This document shows, piece by piece, positions 47,746-57,600 of a stretch of 64,000 nt of DNA. Source of the stretch: Mesorhizobium qingshengii (GTDB lineage: Bacteria > Pseudomonadota > Alphaproteobacteria > Rhizobiales > Rhizobiaceae). Position 1 is the stretch's first letter. Every line of letters begins with the position of its first letter. The notes beneath the pieces were generated by a model, which was not told the origin of the DNA, did no database searches, and saw nothing but the letters and a program-made list of their open reading frames with translations. Position numbers and translations under genes: made by a program. Location: NCBI RefSeq assembly GCF_900103325.1, contig NZ_FMXM01000011.1:165764-229763 (forward strand), given 5' to 3'.

Positions 47746-49548
47746 CTATCCCTTGTGATAGACCTGCTGCAGCCCGTAGACCGGCGTCGGCAGGCCGACC
47801 TGCCGGGCCTTCAATTGCAGCGCCAGGAACTGCGAGTAGTGGCGCGACTGGTGCAGATTGCCGCCATGGAACCACAACGCCTCCTGCTGCGTCGGTTTCC
47901 ACATGTTGCGCTGTTCGCCTTCCCAGGGGCCGGGATCCTTGGTGGTGTTCGAGCCGAGACCCCAGCATTTGCCGACCTTGTCGGCGACCTCTTTCGAGAT
48001 CAGCTCCGCCGCCCAGCCATTCATCGAGCCGTAGCCGGTGGCGTAGACGATGACATCGGCCGGCAGTTCGGTGCCGTCGCTGAGCAGGATGGAATGTTCC
48101 TTGATCTCCTTCACGTCGACACCACTCTTCAGCTTGATGGCGCCGTCGATGATCAGCTGCGAGGCGCCGATATCGATGTAGTAGCCGGAGCCGCGCCTGA
48201 GATACTTCATGAACAGGCCCGAACCGTCATCGCCCCAGTCGAGCATGAAGCCAGCCTTTTCCAGCCCCTTGTAGAAGTCGGCATCGCGCTTCTTCATCTT
48301 TTCGTAGAGCGGGATCTGGAACTCGTGCAGGATCTTGTAGGGCAGGGAGGCGAAGATGAGGTCGGCCTTGGCCGTGGTCATGCCGTTCTGCACCGCCTGT
48401 TCCGAATAAAGCGCGCCAAGGCCGATATCCATCAGCGTGTCGGACTTGACGATGTGTGTGGTGGAGCGCTGGACCATGGTGACGTCAACGCCAGCTTCCC
48501 ACAGCGCTGCGCAGATGTCGTGGGCGGAATTGTTCGAACCGATGACGACCACTTTCTTGCCGACATATTTATCGGGACCAGGATGTTTCGAGGAATGGTG
48601 CTGCTCGCCCTTGAAGTTCTCCATGCCCTTGAACTTGGGCAGATTGGGTCGACCCGACATGCCCGTGGCCAGCACCAGCTGCTTCGGCTTCAGCGTGATG
48701 TCCTTGCCGTCGCGGTGCACGACGACGGTCCACTCCTTCGTCTTGTCGTCATAAGAGGCGCTCTTGGCCTCGGTCGAGGACCAGTAGTTCAGTTCCATGA
48801 CCTTGGTGTACATTTCCAGCCAGTCGCCGATCTTGTCCTTGGGCGAGAAGACCGGCCAGTTCTTCGGGAAATCGATATAGGGCAGATGGTCGTACCAGAC
48901 GGGATCGTGCAGGCAGAGCGACTTGTAGCGCTTGCGCCAGCTGTCGCCGGCCCTCTCGTTCTTCTCGATGATGATGGTGGGCACGCCGAGCTGCCGCAGT
49001 CGCGCGCCGAGCGCGATGCCGCCCTGGCCGCCACCGATGATCACCGTGTAGGGCTGCGTCTTGAAGCCGAGTTCGGCGGCTTCCTTTTCGCGTTCCTCCT
49101 TCCATGTCAGGCGGTTCTTGCCCGAACCATGCTTGGCGCCCATTGGCCGCGCGAAGCCCGCCGGCTCCTCGTGGCCTTTCAATTCGACCATGGTGGTCAG
49201 CAGCGTCCAGATCTTGCCGTCCTTCAGCCTGATATGGCCAAAGCCGCGCGCCACCCCGGTCTCGAAACTGATCCAGCTGTCGATCAGCCCACCGCTTTCT
49301 GTCGCGTCCTCACCCTTGGCGATGGCAAAGTGTGACGGCTTGATCTTCGACAGCTGGCTTTTCAGCATGTCGCGGACCTGATCGCGGCCTTCCATGGTCT
49401 TGATATTCCAGGTGAAGGTGACGAGGTCGCGCCAATAACAATCCTCCTGAAAGCAGCTGACGGCCTTCTCAATGTCGTTGGCGGCAAGGGCGGCGCCGAA
49501 TTGATCGAGCAGGTCGGACAGTTTCTTGTTTGGGGCCTTGTCGAGCAT
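47746..49548 (-). CDS. Flavin-containing monooxygenase with N-terminal SnoaL/NTF2-like domain
   Basis: A 600-residue protein. Residues about 5-125 resemble a SnoaL/NTF2-like domain (LLDQFGAALAANDIEKAVSC, then VTFTWNIKTMEGRDQVRDML). The rest is an FMO-type enzyme: FAD site YTVIIGGGQGGIALGARL, NADPH site VVVIGSNNSAHDICAALWEA, a degenerate FMO fingerprint around FKGEQHHSSKH and the ATGY motif VIVYATGYGS. I chose the ATG at 49548 because GGAGG is 7 bases before it; an ATG at 49554 touches the ribosome site. Substrate unknown; relatives act as ketone or amine oxygenases. It is convergent with tmpB. Confidence 0.88.
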   Translation of the reverse strand: MLDKAPNKKLSDLLDQFGAALAANDIEKAVSCFQEDCYWRDLVTFTWNIKTMEGRDQVRDMLKSQLSKIKPSHFAIAKGEDATESGGLIDSWISFETGVARGFGHIRLKDGKIWTLLTTMVELKGHEEPAGFARPMGAKHGSGKNRLTWKEEREKEAAELGFKTQPYTVIIGGGQGGIALGARLRQLGVPTIIIEKNERAGDSWRKRYKSLCLHDPVWYDHLPYIDFPKNWPVFSPKDKIGDWLEMYTKVMELNYWSSTEAKSASYDDKTKEWTVVVHRDGKDITLKPKQLVLATGMSGRPNLPKFKGMENFKGEQHHSSKHPGPDKYVGKKVVVIGSNNSAHDICAALWEAGVDVTMVQRSTTHIVKSDTLMDIGLGALYSEQAVQNGMTTAKADLIFASLPYKILHEFQIPLYEKMKKRDADFYKGLEKAGFMLDWGDDGSGLFMKYLRRGSGYYIDIGASQLIIDGAIKLKSGVDVKEIKEHSILLSDGTELPADVIVYATGYGSMNGWAAELISKEVADKVGKCWGLGSNTTKDPGPWEGEQRNMWKPTQQEALWFHGGNLHQSRHYSQFLALQLKARQVGLPTPVYGLQQVYHKG

Positions 49549-49841
49549 CAGCATTCCTCCCGTAAAATCCAAATCGTCATGGTGGCTCCTCCCGACTTGC
49601 AAGCCGGACGATCAAGTATCGGCAGAGATGGCGGCCTTCGTCACGCCCCACCATAGTTTCCAGTGATTTCAACGGCTTGCCCAAAACAAGTCGAAGGTGA
49701 GCCGTTCACCGTCCGTCGGCAACGATGCAGGCGAAGAAGATTCCAAATGCGATCCGCACGTTTCCCGCTGCAAGGTGCCGGGCCGCTTGGCCGGGGCCAG
49801 GCAACGCACCTGCGCGCCGGCTGCCGGCTCTATTTTTCCCG
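49549..49841. other. Intergenic stretch, nothing recognised
   Basis: 293 bp between the monooxygenase start and the ilv promoter. It must hold the monooxygenase promoter, but I see no convincing hexamers or palindromes, no RNA gene and no plausible frame. Confidence 0.4.
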
Positions 49842-49870
49842 TTGACAGGCTGCCTTTCCCGCCCTTAGTG
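49842..49870 (+). promoter_or_regulatory. Promoter of the ilv leader and ilvBN
   Basis: A perfect -35 TTGACA (49842-49847) is followed after 17 bp by TTAGTG (49865-49870), a weak -10. Transcription would start within a few bases of the leader ATG at 49880, so the leader peptide may be read from a nearly leaderless message. Confidence 0.55.
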
Positions 49871-49879
49871 TCCGCCACC

Positions 49880-49930
49880 ATGAAAACGGCACTCATTCTC
49901 GTAGGAAGGCGCGTGGGCAAGGCGGTGTAA
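49880..49930 (+). CDS. ilv operon leader peptide (16 aa)
   Basis: ATG to TAA in 17 codons: MKTALILVGRRVGKAV. Six of 16 residues are Leu, Ile or Val, with LILV in a row, as expected for a peptide that senses branched-chain aminoacyl-tRNA. A perfect hairpin GGCGGT-GTA-ACCGCC (49921-49935) surrounds the stop codon, and a terminator hairpin with six T follows at 49965-49986. ilvB starts 119 bp after the leader stop. Ribosome stalling at the Leu-Ile-Leu-Val codons should favour read-through. Too short for usual gene finders. Confidence 0.82.
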   Translation: MKTALILVGRRVGKAV

Positions 49931-49964
49931 CCGCCGGGCGAAAACCTCCCATGCGCAACACACA

Positions 49965-49986
49965 GGCTCCCTCGGGGGCCTTTTTT
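49965..49986 (+). terminator. Attenuator (leader terminator) of the ilvBN operon
   Basis: GGCTCC-CTCG-GGGGCC followed by TTTTTT: a six-pair stem with one T-G wobble, in front of ilvB and just after the leader peptide gene. It is an intrinsic terminator before the operon, the arrangement of transcription attenuation. The competing antiterminator pairing was not resolved by eye. Confidence 0.82.
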
Positions 49987-50049
49987 ATTGCCTGAAACAC
50001 GACTAAACGACCAGCAACGCCCAAATGGCGACAGTACGGGACCAGACCG

Positions 50050-51831
50050 ATGAGCAACGGACAGAGTGAGCGGCGCGAAATGACAGGCGCCGAAATGGTG
50101 GTGCAGGCGCTGAAGGACAATGGCGTCAAGCATGTCTTCGGCTATCCGGGCGGCGCCGTCCTTCCGATCTACGACGAGATCTTCCAGCAGGACGAGGTCG
50201 AGCACATCCTGGTGCGCCACGAGCAGGGCGCCGGCCACGCAGCCGAGGGCTATGCGCGCTCGACCGGCAAGGCCGGCGTCATGCTGGTGACCTCAGGCCC
50301 GGGCGCCACCAACGCGGTGACGCCGTTGCAGGACGCGCTGATGGATTCTATCCCGCTGGTCTGCCTGACCGGGCAGGTGCCGACCTCGCTGATCGGTTCG
50401 GATGCGTTCCAGGAATGCGATACGGTCGGCATCACGCGCCCCTGCACCAAGCACAACTGGCTGGTGAAGGACGTCAACGAGCTCGCCGCGACGATTCACG
50501 AGGCCTTCCATGTCGCGACGACCGGTCGGCCCGGTCCGGTGGTCGTCGACATCCCCAAGGACGTGCAGTTTGCAAAGGGCTTCTACGTCCCGCCACAGAT
50601 GGCGCCGCGCACCAGCTACCAGCCCAAAGTCCAGGGCGATCTGGAAAGGATCAAGGCGGCGGTCGAGCTGATGGCCAGCGCCAAGAAGCCGATCATCTAC
50701 AGCGGCGGCGGGGTGATCAATTCCGGCCCGGAGGCGAGCCATCTGCTGCGCGAACTGGTCGATCTCACCGGCTTCCCGATCACCTCGACGCTGATGGGGC
50801 TCGGCGCCTATCCGGCATCGGGCAAGAACTGGCTGGGCATGCTCGGCATGCACGGCACCTACGAAGCCAACATGGCCATGCATGATTGCGACGTGATGAT
50901 CTGCATCGGCGCGCGCTTCGACGACCGCATCACCGGCAGGCTGACCGCCTTCTCGCCGAACTCGAAGAAGATCCACATCGACATCGACCCGTCTTCGATC
51001 AACAAGAACGTTCACACCGAGGTGCCGATCATCGGCGATGTCGGCCGGGTGCTGGAGGATATGGTGCGGCTGTGGCGGGCGACCGCCAAGACCGACAAGA
51101 AGGCGCTCTATCCCTGGTGGGAGCAGATCGCCAAATGGCGCGCGCGCGACTCGCTCGCCTACAAGATGAACAACGACGTGATCATGCCGCAATATGCCAT
51201 CCAGCGGCTCTACGAACTGACCAAGGGCATGGACACCTACATCACCACCGAGGTCGGCCAGCACCAGATGTGGGCCGCGCAGCACTATCATTTCGAGAAG
51301 CCGAACCGCTGGATGACCTCAGGCGGGCTGGGCACGATGGGCTACGGCCTGCCGGCGGCACTCGGCGTGCAGATCGCGCATCCCGACGCGCTGGTCGTCG
51401 ACATCGCCGGCGACGCTTCGGTGCAGATGACGATGCAGGAGATGAGCGCTGCCGTGCAGCACGACGCGCCGATCAAGATCTTCATCCTGAACAACCAGTA
51501 TATGGGCATGGTGCGGCAGTGGCAGCAGCTGCTGCACGGCAACCGGCTGTCGCATTCCTATACCGAAGCGATGCCCGATTTCGTCAAGCTGGCGGAAGCC
51601 TATGGCGGCCACGGAATTCGTTGCGAGAAGCCGGACGAGCTGGACGACGCGATCAAGGAGATGATCTCGGTCAGGAAGCCGGTGCTGTTCGACTGTCGCG
51701 TCGCAACGCTCGCCAACTGCTTCCCGATGATCCCGTCTGGCAAGGCGCACAACGAGATGCTGCTGCCCGACGAGGCGACCGACGAGGCGGTGGCCAACGC
51801 CATCGACGCCAAAGGCAGGGAACTGGTGTAG
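50050..51831 (+). CDS. ilvB: Acetolactate synthase, large (catalytic) subunit
   Basis: A 593-residue thiamine-diphosphate enzyme. The N-terminal domain has FGYPGGAVLPIYDEI with the catalytic Glu in LVRHEQGAGHAAEGYAR; the middle FAD domain has CIGARFDDRITGRLTAFSPN; the C-terminal ThDP motif is IAGDASVQMTMQEMSA followed by LNNQYMGMVRQWQQL. It condenses pyruvate to acetolactate (valine, leucine) or with 2-oxobutyrate (isoleucine). ilvN follows after 85 bp. The leader peptide and attenuator upstream indicate control by branched-chain amino acids. Confidence 0.97.
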   Translation: MSNGQSERREMTGAEMVVQALKDNGVKHVFGYPGGAVLPIYDEIFQQDEVEHILVRHEQGAGHAAEGYARSTGKAGVMLVTSGPGATNAVTPLQDALMDSIPLVCLTGQVPTSLIGSDAFQECDTVGITRPCTKHNWLVKDVNELAATIHEAFHVATTGRPGPVVVDIPKDVQFAKGFYVPPQMAPRTSYQPKVQGDLERIKAAVELMASAKKPIIYSGGGVINSGPEASHLLRELVDLTGFPITSTLMGLGAYPASGKNWLGMLGMHGTYEANMAMHDCDVMICIGARFDDRITGRLTAFSPNSKKIHIDIDPSSINKNVHTEVPIIGDVGRVLEDMVRLWRATAKTDKKALYPWWEQIAKWRARDSLAYKMNNDVIMPQYAIQRLYELTKGMDTYITTEVGQHQMWAAQHYHFEKPNRWMTSGGLGTMGYGLPAALGVQIAHPDALVVDIAGDASVQMTMQEMSAAVQHDAPIKIFILNNQYMGMVRQWQQLLHGNRLSHSYTEAMPDFVKLAEAYGGHGIRCEKPDELDDAIKEMISVRKPVLFDCRVATLANCFPMIPSGKAHNEMLLPDEATDEAVANAIDAKGRELV

Positions 51832-51916
51832 TGCGGCCGAGCCGAGGCAGGGCTGTCGCGAGAAGCCGTGCGCAAACAGAGAATTAGATCAAGAGTTTGA
51901 AATCGAGATTCATGTC

Positions 51917-52489
51917 ATGAACGCACAGCTACAACCGACTGGCTCCGCCTACTTCATCGCCAAGGAAACGGAAAAGCCGGAGAACCACACGCTCTCCGTG
52001 CTGGTCGACAACGAGCCGGGCGTGCTTGCCCGGGTCATCGGCCTGTTTTCCGGGCGCGGCTACAACATCGAGAGCCTGACCGTCTCCGAGACCGAGCACG
52101 AGAAACATCTGTCGCGCATCACCATCGTGACGCGCGGCACGCCGCATGTGCTGGAGCAGATCAAGCATCAGCTCGAGCGCATCGTGCCGGTCCACCGCGT
52201 GGTCGATCTCACCGTGCGCTCGCATGAGTTCGGGCAGGAGCGGCCGCTGGAGCGGGAACTGGCTCTGGTCAAGGTTGCCGGCACCGGCGAGGCCCGCGTC
52301 GAGGCGCTGCGGCTCGCCGATGCCTTCCGCGCCAGCGTGATCGACGCCAACACCGAGCATTTCATCTTCGAGATCACCGGCAAGGGCTCCAAGATCGACC
52401 AGTTCATTGCCATCATGAAGCCGCTCGGCCTGGTCGAAATCTGCCGCACCGGCGTGGCGGCACTGAACCGTGGCCCGCAGGGCATGTAG
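51917..52489 (+). CDS. ilvN: Acetolactate synthase, small (regulatory) subunit
   Basis: A 190-residue protein with an ACT domain at the N-terminus (HTLSVLVDNEPGVLARVIGL, FSGRGYNIESLTVSETEHEK) and the ALS_ss C-terminal domain (ELALVKVAGTGEARVEALRL, FIFEITGKGSKIDQFIAIMK). It confers valine feedback inhibition and activates IlvB. Often named ilvH in rhizobia. Start at 51917; an ATG six bases earlier stops at once. Confidence 0.96.
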   Translation: MNAQLQPTGSAYFIAKETEKPENHTLSVLVDNEPGVLARVIGLFSGRGYNIESLTVSETEHEKHLSRITIVTRGTPHVLEQIKHQLERIVPVHRVVDLTVRSHEFGQERPLERELALVKVAGTGEARVEALRLADAFRASVIDANTEHFIFEITGKGSKIDQFIAIMKPLGLVEICRTGVAALNRGPQGM

Positions 52490-52610
52490 GGCCGGCCAAG
52501 CCGATCCAGATATTCCAAAGGCGCAAAATCTGGCTCGGCCATGGGCCGCGACTGGCCTTTGTGCGGCCGCCTGAAAGAGACAATAATGCTGACGTATCTG
52601 GGAGGGTATC

Positions 52611-53207
52611 ATGTCGCTTGACGCATTCCTCGCCTTGTTGGTCTACGCCTTCGTGACTTCGATCACGCCGGGGCCGAACAACCTCATGCTCCTGGCATCG
52701 GGGGTGAATTTCGGCATCGTCAGGACCGTGCCGCACATGTTCGGCATCAGCATCGGTTTCCTGGTGCTGCTGGTGGCCGTCGGGCTTGGCCTTGGCGCGG
52801 TGCTGACGGCGTTTCCGGCACTGCACACCGCACTCAAGATCGCCGGCGGCGCCTATCTGCTCTACCTTGCCTGGAAGATCGCCATGTCGCGTTCGCTTGC
52901 CGGCAAGGGCGAGGCGAAGGGCCAACCGATGCGCTTCATCGATGCGGCCGCGTTCCAGTGGGTCAACCCCAAGGCCTGGGTGATGGCGATCACCGCCATG
53001 GCCGTCTATACCAATCCGCAGCATCCGTTCCTGTCGGTGGTGTTGATCTCGATCGCCTTCACCATCGTCAATTTGCCGAGCGTCTCGGTGTGGGCGGGTT
53101 TCGGCACCGCGCTGCGCGGTTTCCTGTCGAACCCGGTGCGGCTCAAGTGGTTCAACATCGCCATGGGCGTGCTGCTGGCGGCGACGCTTTGGCCGATGCT
53201 CCGTTAG
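52611..53207 (+). CDS. LysE/RhtB-family amino-acid exporter
   Basis: A 198-residue membrane protein with five or six hydrophobic segments. The family opening FVTSITPGPNNLMLLASGVN is followed by GISIGFLVLLVAVGLGLGAV and AFQWVNPKAWVMAITAMAVY. The ribosome site is GGGAGGG 4 bases upstream of the ATG. Substrate unknown; family members export lysine, threonine, homoserine and similar compounds. Its position after ilvBN may be chance, though excess branched-chain amino acids are a possible cargo. Confidence 0.92.
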   Translation: MSLDAFLALLVYAFVTSITPGPNNLMLLASGVNFGIVRTVPHMFGISIGFLVLLVAVGLGLGAVLTAFPALHTALKIAGGAYLLYLAWKIAMSRSLAGKGEAKGQPMRFIDAAAFQWVNPKAWVMAITAMAVYTNPQHPFLSVVLISIAFTIVNLPSVSVWAGFGTALRGFLSNPVRLKWFNIAMGVLLAATLWPMLR

Positions 53208-53411
53208 GTCGCTGGCTGTCCTGTTGGGAATGAAGGCCGGGGTGCACAGCTATTGTGCAGTGCACATTAAATCTTCGTAATGCCGTGTTTTGGCCCTTTT
53301 CCGCCCAAGGCGTGTCCTATCTATTCGGCGAAATCGCGGCAAGAGGCCGTGATTTGCGCTAAAATAAGACCATCAGGCCACGGCGTGTCGGATGGAGAGG
53401 GCCTTTTGACC

Positions 53412-54671
53412 ATGCGTGGAAAAGTCATCCTTTCGCTGCTTGTGGCCTGCGCAGGCGCTGCCTGGCTTTACCTTTCGCCCGACACGATGGGCAAGGTTCA
53501 GCAGATCATCGGCGGAAAGCCGGTCGCGGCGTCGGACAAGGCTGCCGGCAAGCAGGCCGGCGGCGGCAATGGCGCCCGCTCGGCCTCGATCGTTTCCGCG
53601 ACAGCTACGACGGCTGATTTCCCGATCCGGCGTTACGCGATCGGCTTCGTCTCCTCTCCGGCCGTGGTCAACATCAATGCGCGCGTATCCAGCCAGATCG
53701 TGTCGATCGACGTCAAGGACGGGCAGATGGTGAAGGCCGGCGATCTTCTGCTCTCGCTCGATGACCGCGCGCTGAAGGCGCAGCTCGCCAAGGACCAGGC
53801 GACCCTCGCCAAGGACCAGGCGCTGCTCGACGGCTCGCAGTCCGATCTTCAGCGCGCCAAGGACCTGGTCGCCAAGCAGGCCGGCACGCAGCAAACCTAC
53901 GATCAGGCGATGGCGGCACAAAAGGCCGCGGCGGCGACCGTCGATGCCGACAAGGCGACGATCGACGCCGACAACGTCCAGCTTGGCTTTGCGGCGATCA
54001 GGGCGCCGATTTCCGGCAGGCTGGGCGCCGTCAATGTCGCGGTCGGCGATCTCGTCACCACCAGCAATGGCAACAGCAGCACGGCGACCCCACTGGTGAC
54101 GATCACTCAGATGGATCCGCTGCAGGTCAACTTCAATCTTCCCGAAAGCAATCTGGCCCTCCTGCACAAGGCGTTGGCGACGCCGCGGCAAGGTGCCGTG
54201 ACGCTGATCAAGGACGGCGATCCGACGCCGGTCGGCAAGGGCACGCTCGATTTCGTCGATTCCAGCGTCGATACCGCTTCCGGCACGATCGCGACGCGGG
54301 CGAGCGTGCCGAACTCCGATCTCTCCTTGTGGCCTGGGCAATATGTCAACGTCGTGCTCGATGCCGGCATCATGCCGCAAATGACATCGGTTCCCACGGT
54401 CGCGGTGCAGCCTAGCCAGAAGGGGCCGTTCGTCTATGTGGTCAAGCCGGACAACACGGTCGAGATGCGGCCGGTGCAGGTGGCGCTGACCGAGGGTGAA
54501 AACAGTGCCATCAGCGAAGGTCTGAAAAGTGGCGAGAAAGTTGTCGTCGAAGGCCAGACAAGGCTGAAGGAGGGGGCCGCGGTGCATGAAGGCAAGGCTT
54601 CAGCCGGCGCCGATGGCCAGGCCGCTCCCAAGGTGGCCGAGGCCGACAAGGCCGGCGAGGCACGCCAATGA
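53412..54671 (+). CDS. RND efflux periplasmic adaptor (MdtA/AcrA type)
   Basis: A 419-residue membrane-fusion protein. An N-terminal uncleaved anchor or signal (VILSLLVACAGAAWLYLSPD) precedes the lipoyl/barrel-sandwich part (VVNINARVSSQIVSIDVKDG), a helical hairpin (LAKDQATLAKDQALLDGSQS) and the beta-barrel region (ITQMDPLQVNFNLPESNLAL). The start at 53412 has GGAGAGGG upstream. It overlaps the RND pump gene by 4 bp (ATGA). No outer-membrane factor gene is adjacent, so a TolC homologue elsewhere is needed. Confidence 0.94.
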   Translation: MRGKVILSLLVACAGAAWLYLSPDTMGKVQQIIGGKPVAASDKAAGKQAGGGNGARSASIVSATATTADFPIRRYAIGFVSSPAVVNINARVSSQIVSIDVKDGQMVKAGDLLLSLDDRALKAQLAKDQATLAKDQALLDGSQSDLQRAKDLVAKQAGTQQTYDQAMAAQKAAAATVDADKATIDADNVQLGFAAIRAPISGRLGAVNVAVGDLVTTSNGNSSTATPLVTITQMDPLQVNFNLPESNLALLHKALATPRQGAVTLIKDGDPTPVGKGTLDFVDSSVDTASGTIATRASVPNSDLSLWPGQYVNVVLDAGIMPQMTSVPTVAVQPSQKGPFVYVVKPDNTVEMRPVQVALTEGENSAISEGLKSGEKVVVEGQTRLKEGAAVHEGKASAGADGQAAPKVAEADKAGEARQ

Positions 54672-57600
54672 TTTCCGAATTCTGCATCCGCAGGCCGGTT
54701 GCCACACTGCTCATGTCGTTCGCCCTCGTGCTGGGCGGGCTTTTTGCCTACAAATTCCTGCCGGTGGCCGCGCTGCCGAGCGCCGAGTTTCCGGTGGTCA
54801 ATGTCTCGGCTTCGCTGCCGGGCGCTTCGCCGGAGACCATGGCGACCTCGGTGGCGACGCCGCTGATCAAGCAATTCGCCACCATTGCCGGCATCGACTC
54901 GATCTCGACGACCAACTCGCTCGGCTCGACCTCCATCGCCATCCAGTTCGTGCTCAACCGGGATATCGACGCGGCAGCGGCCGACGTGCAGGCGGCGATC
55001 GCGCGCACGCAGCGCCAATTGCCGCCGGAGATGACGGCGCCGCCGAGCTACCGCAAAGTCAATCCGGCCGACGCGCCGATCCTGTTGATGTCCCTGGTCA
55101 GCGACACGGTTCCGCTGACCGATCTCGATGCCTTTGCCGAGAATGTCATCTCGCCGTCGCTGTCGACAATCGACGGCGTGGCGCAGGTCTCGATCTTCGG
55201 CCAGCAGAAATACGCCGTGCGCGTCCAGATCGATCCGACGGCGCTTGCCGCGCGTGGCATCTCGATCGACCAGTTGCAGACGGCGATTGCCTCGGCCAAC
55301 AGCAACACGCCGCTCGGCGTGCTGCAGAACGACAAGCAGCAGCTGACCATCACCGCCAACACGCAGCTGACCAATGCGGCGGGATTCTCCGATCTCATCA
55401 TCGCCACCAAGAACGGGCATCCAGTACGGCTGGGGGAGGTGACCCGCGTCATCGACTCGGTCGAGACCTCGACGACGGCAAGCTGGTATGACGGCACGCG
55501 CGCCATCATACTGGCGGTGCAGCGTCAACCCGACGCCAACACCGTCGACGTCGTCGACCGCGTCAAGGCGATGCTGCCGTCCTTCCAGGACCAGATGCCG
55601 GCGGCGGCCAGCATCAAGCTGCTCAACGACCGCTCGACCTCGATCCGCGCCGCCGTCGACGACGTCCAGTTTACCCTGCTGCTCACCATCGCCCTGGTGA
55701 TCATGGTGATCTTCCTGTTCCTGCGCCGGGTGACGGCGACGATCATCCCGGCGGTAGCGGTGCCGATCTCGCTGATCGCCACGCTCGGCGTGATGTTCCT
55801 GTTCGGCTTCTCCATCGACAACATCTCGCTGATGGGCCTGACGCTGGCGGTCGGCCTCGTCGTCGACGACGCCATCGTCATGCTGGAAAACATCTTCCGC
55901 CACATGGAGGAGGACGGGCTTTCGGCCTTCGAGGCATCGCTGAAAGGCGCGCGCGAGATCGGCTTCACGATCATCTCGATCTCGATCTCGCTGGTCGCCG
56001 TGTTCATCCCCGTGCTCTTGATGGGTGGCGTCATCGGACGCATCTTCAACGAGTTCGCGGTGGTGGTCACGGTCGCCATCCTGGCGTCGATGTTCGTGTC
56101 GCTGACGCTCACTCCGATGCTTTGCTCCAGGCTGCTGTCGGTGTCGACGGCCGAGCGGGAAGCCGCGCACAGCGAGGGTCAGAAGCATAATTTCTTCATG
56201 CGCGGCTATGATTGGCTGCTGACCTTCTGCCTGCGCCACACATTCCTGGTTTTCCTGGTCTTCATCGGAACGGCGGCGGCGTCGGTCTGGCTGATCCAGA
56301 TTTCGCCGAAGGGCTTCTTTCCGCAGGAGGACATCGGCCAGGTCTCGGTGACGACCATTGCGCGCCAGGACATCTCATTCGATGCGATGGTGAAGCTGCA
56401 GGGGCAAGTGGCAAATGTCTTTTCCCACTCGCCCTATGTCTCGCATGTCGCCTATTCGGCGGGCGGCGGCGGCAATGCGCTGAACCAGGGCCGGCTCTAT
56501 GTCCAGCTGAAGGACAAGAGCCAGCGCCCCGACATCGACAAGGTGCTGTCGGACCTGCGCAAGCAACTGGCCAATGTGCCAGGCATCGAGACCTATATGC
56601 AGCCGGTGCAGAACCTCAGGCTCGGCTCGCGCTCTTCGGCAAGCGCCTATCAGCTGGTGGTGCAGGGCCTCGATACGGGCCAGACCGACCTCTGGGCGCA
56701 GAAGCTGAACGACGCCATGGCGGCCGATCACACGACCTTCACCGACGTCACCGACGATCTGCAGAACAATGCCCTGCAGGCGACGCTGGTGGTCGATCGC
56801 GACAAGGCGGCTACGCTCGGCATCGATACCGACACGCTGCGTTCGAGCCTCTATGGCGGTTTCGGCACCCAGCAGGTCTCGACCATCTTCGGCTCGGCCG
56901 ACAGCTACGAGGTCGTCATGGAGCTCGATCCGAAGATCGAGTGGTCGCCCGAGCGGATGCTGGCCATCCAGGTGAGGACGGCCAGTGGCAGCCTGGTGCC
57001 GCTCGGCGCCTTCGCCCGTGTCGACCGAACCGCCGGCGCCTTGACCGTCAATCAGCTTGGCCAGCTTCCGGCGGTGACGATCTCCTACAACCTGCCGCAA
57101 GGTGTGGCGCTCGGCGATAGCGTGACCCGCATCGACGCGCTGAAAGAACAGATCGGCATGCCGAAGGCGATCTCGACCACCTTCGCCGGCACGGCCAAGA
57201 CATTCCAGGATTCACTCGCAAACCAGGGCCTGCTGATCGGCGGTGCGATCCTCACCATCTATATCGTGCTCGGCATCCTCTACGAAAGCTTCATCCATCC
57301 GCTCACCATCCTGACCGGCCTGCCTTCGGCGGTGCTGGGCGCACTGGTTGCGCTCAGGCTCGCGGGGATGGACCTGTCAGTGATTGCCGTCATCGGCATC
57401 CTGATGCTGATCGGCATCGTCAAGAAGAACGGCATCATGATGATCGACGTCGCGCTCGAATTGCGACGAGAAGGCATGTCGCCGGTCGAGTCCATCCACA
57501 AGGCCTGCATCATGCGCTTCCGCCCGATCATGATGACGACGCTGGCGGCGCTGATGGGCACTATCCCGATCGCGCTCGGCACCGGCGCCAGCGCCGAACT

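Noticed and set aside
54434..56239. A 601-codon minus-strand frame opposite the RND pump
   Set aside because: Composition is Arg/His/Asp-rich and repetitive, typical of antisense reading of a membrane protein gene.
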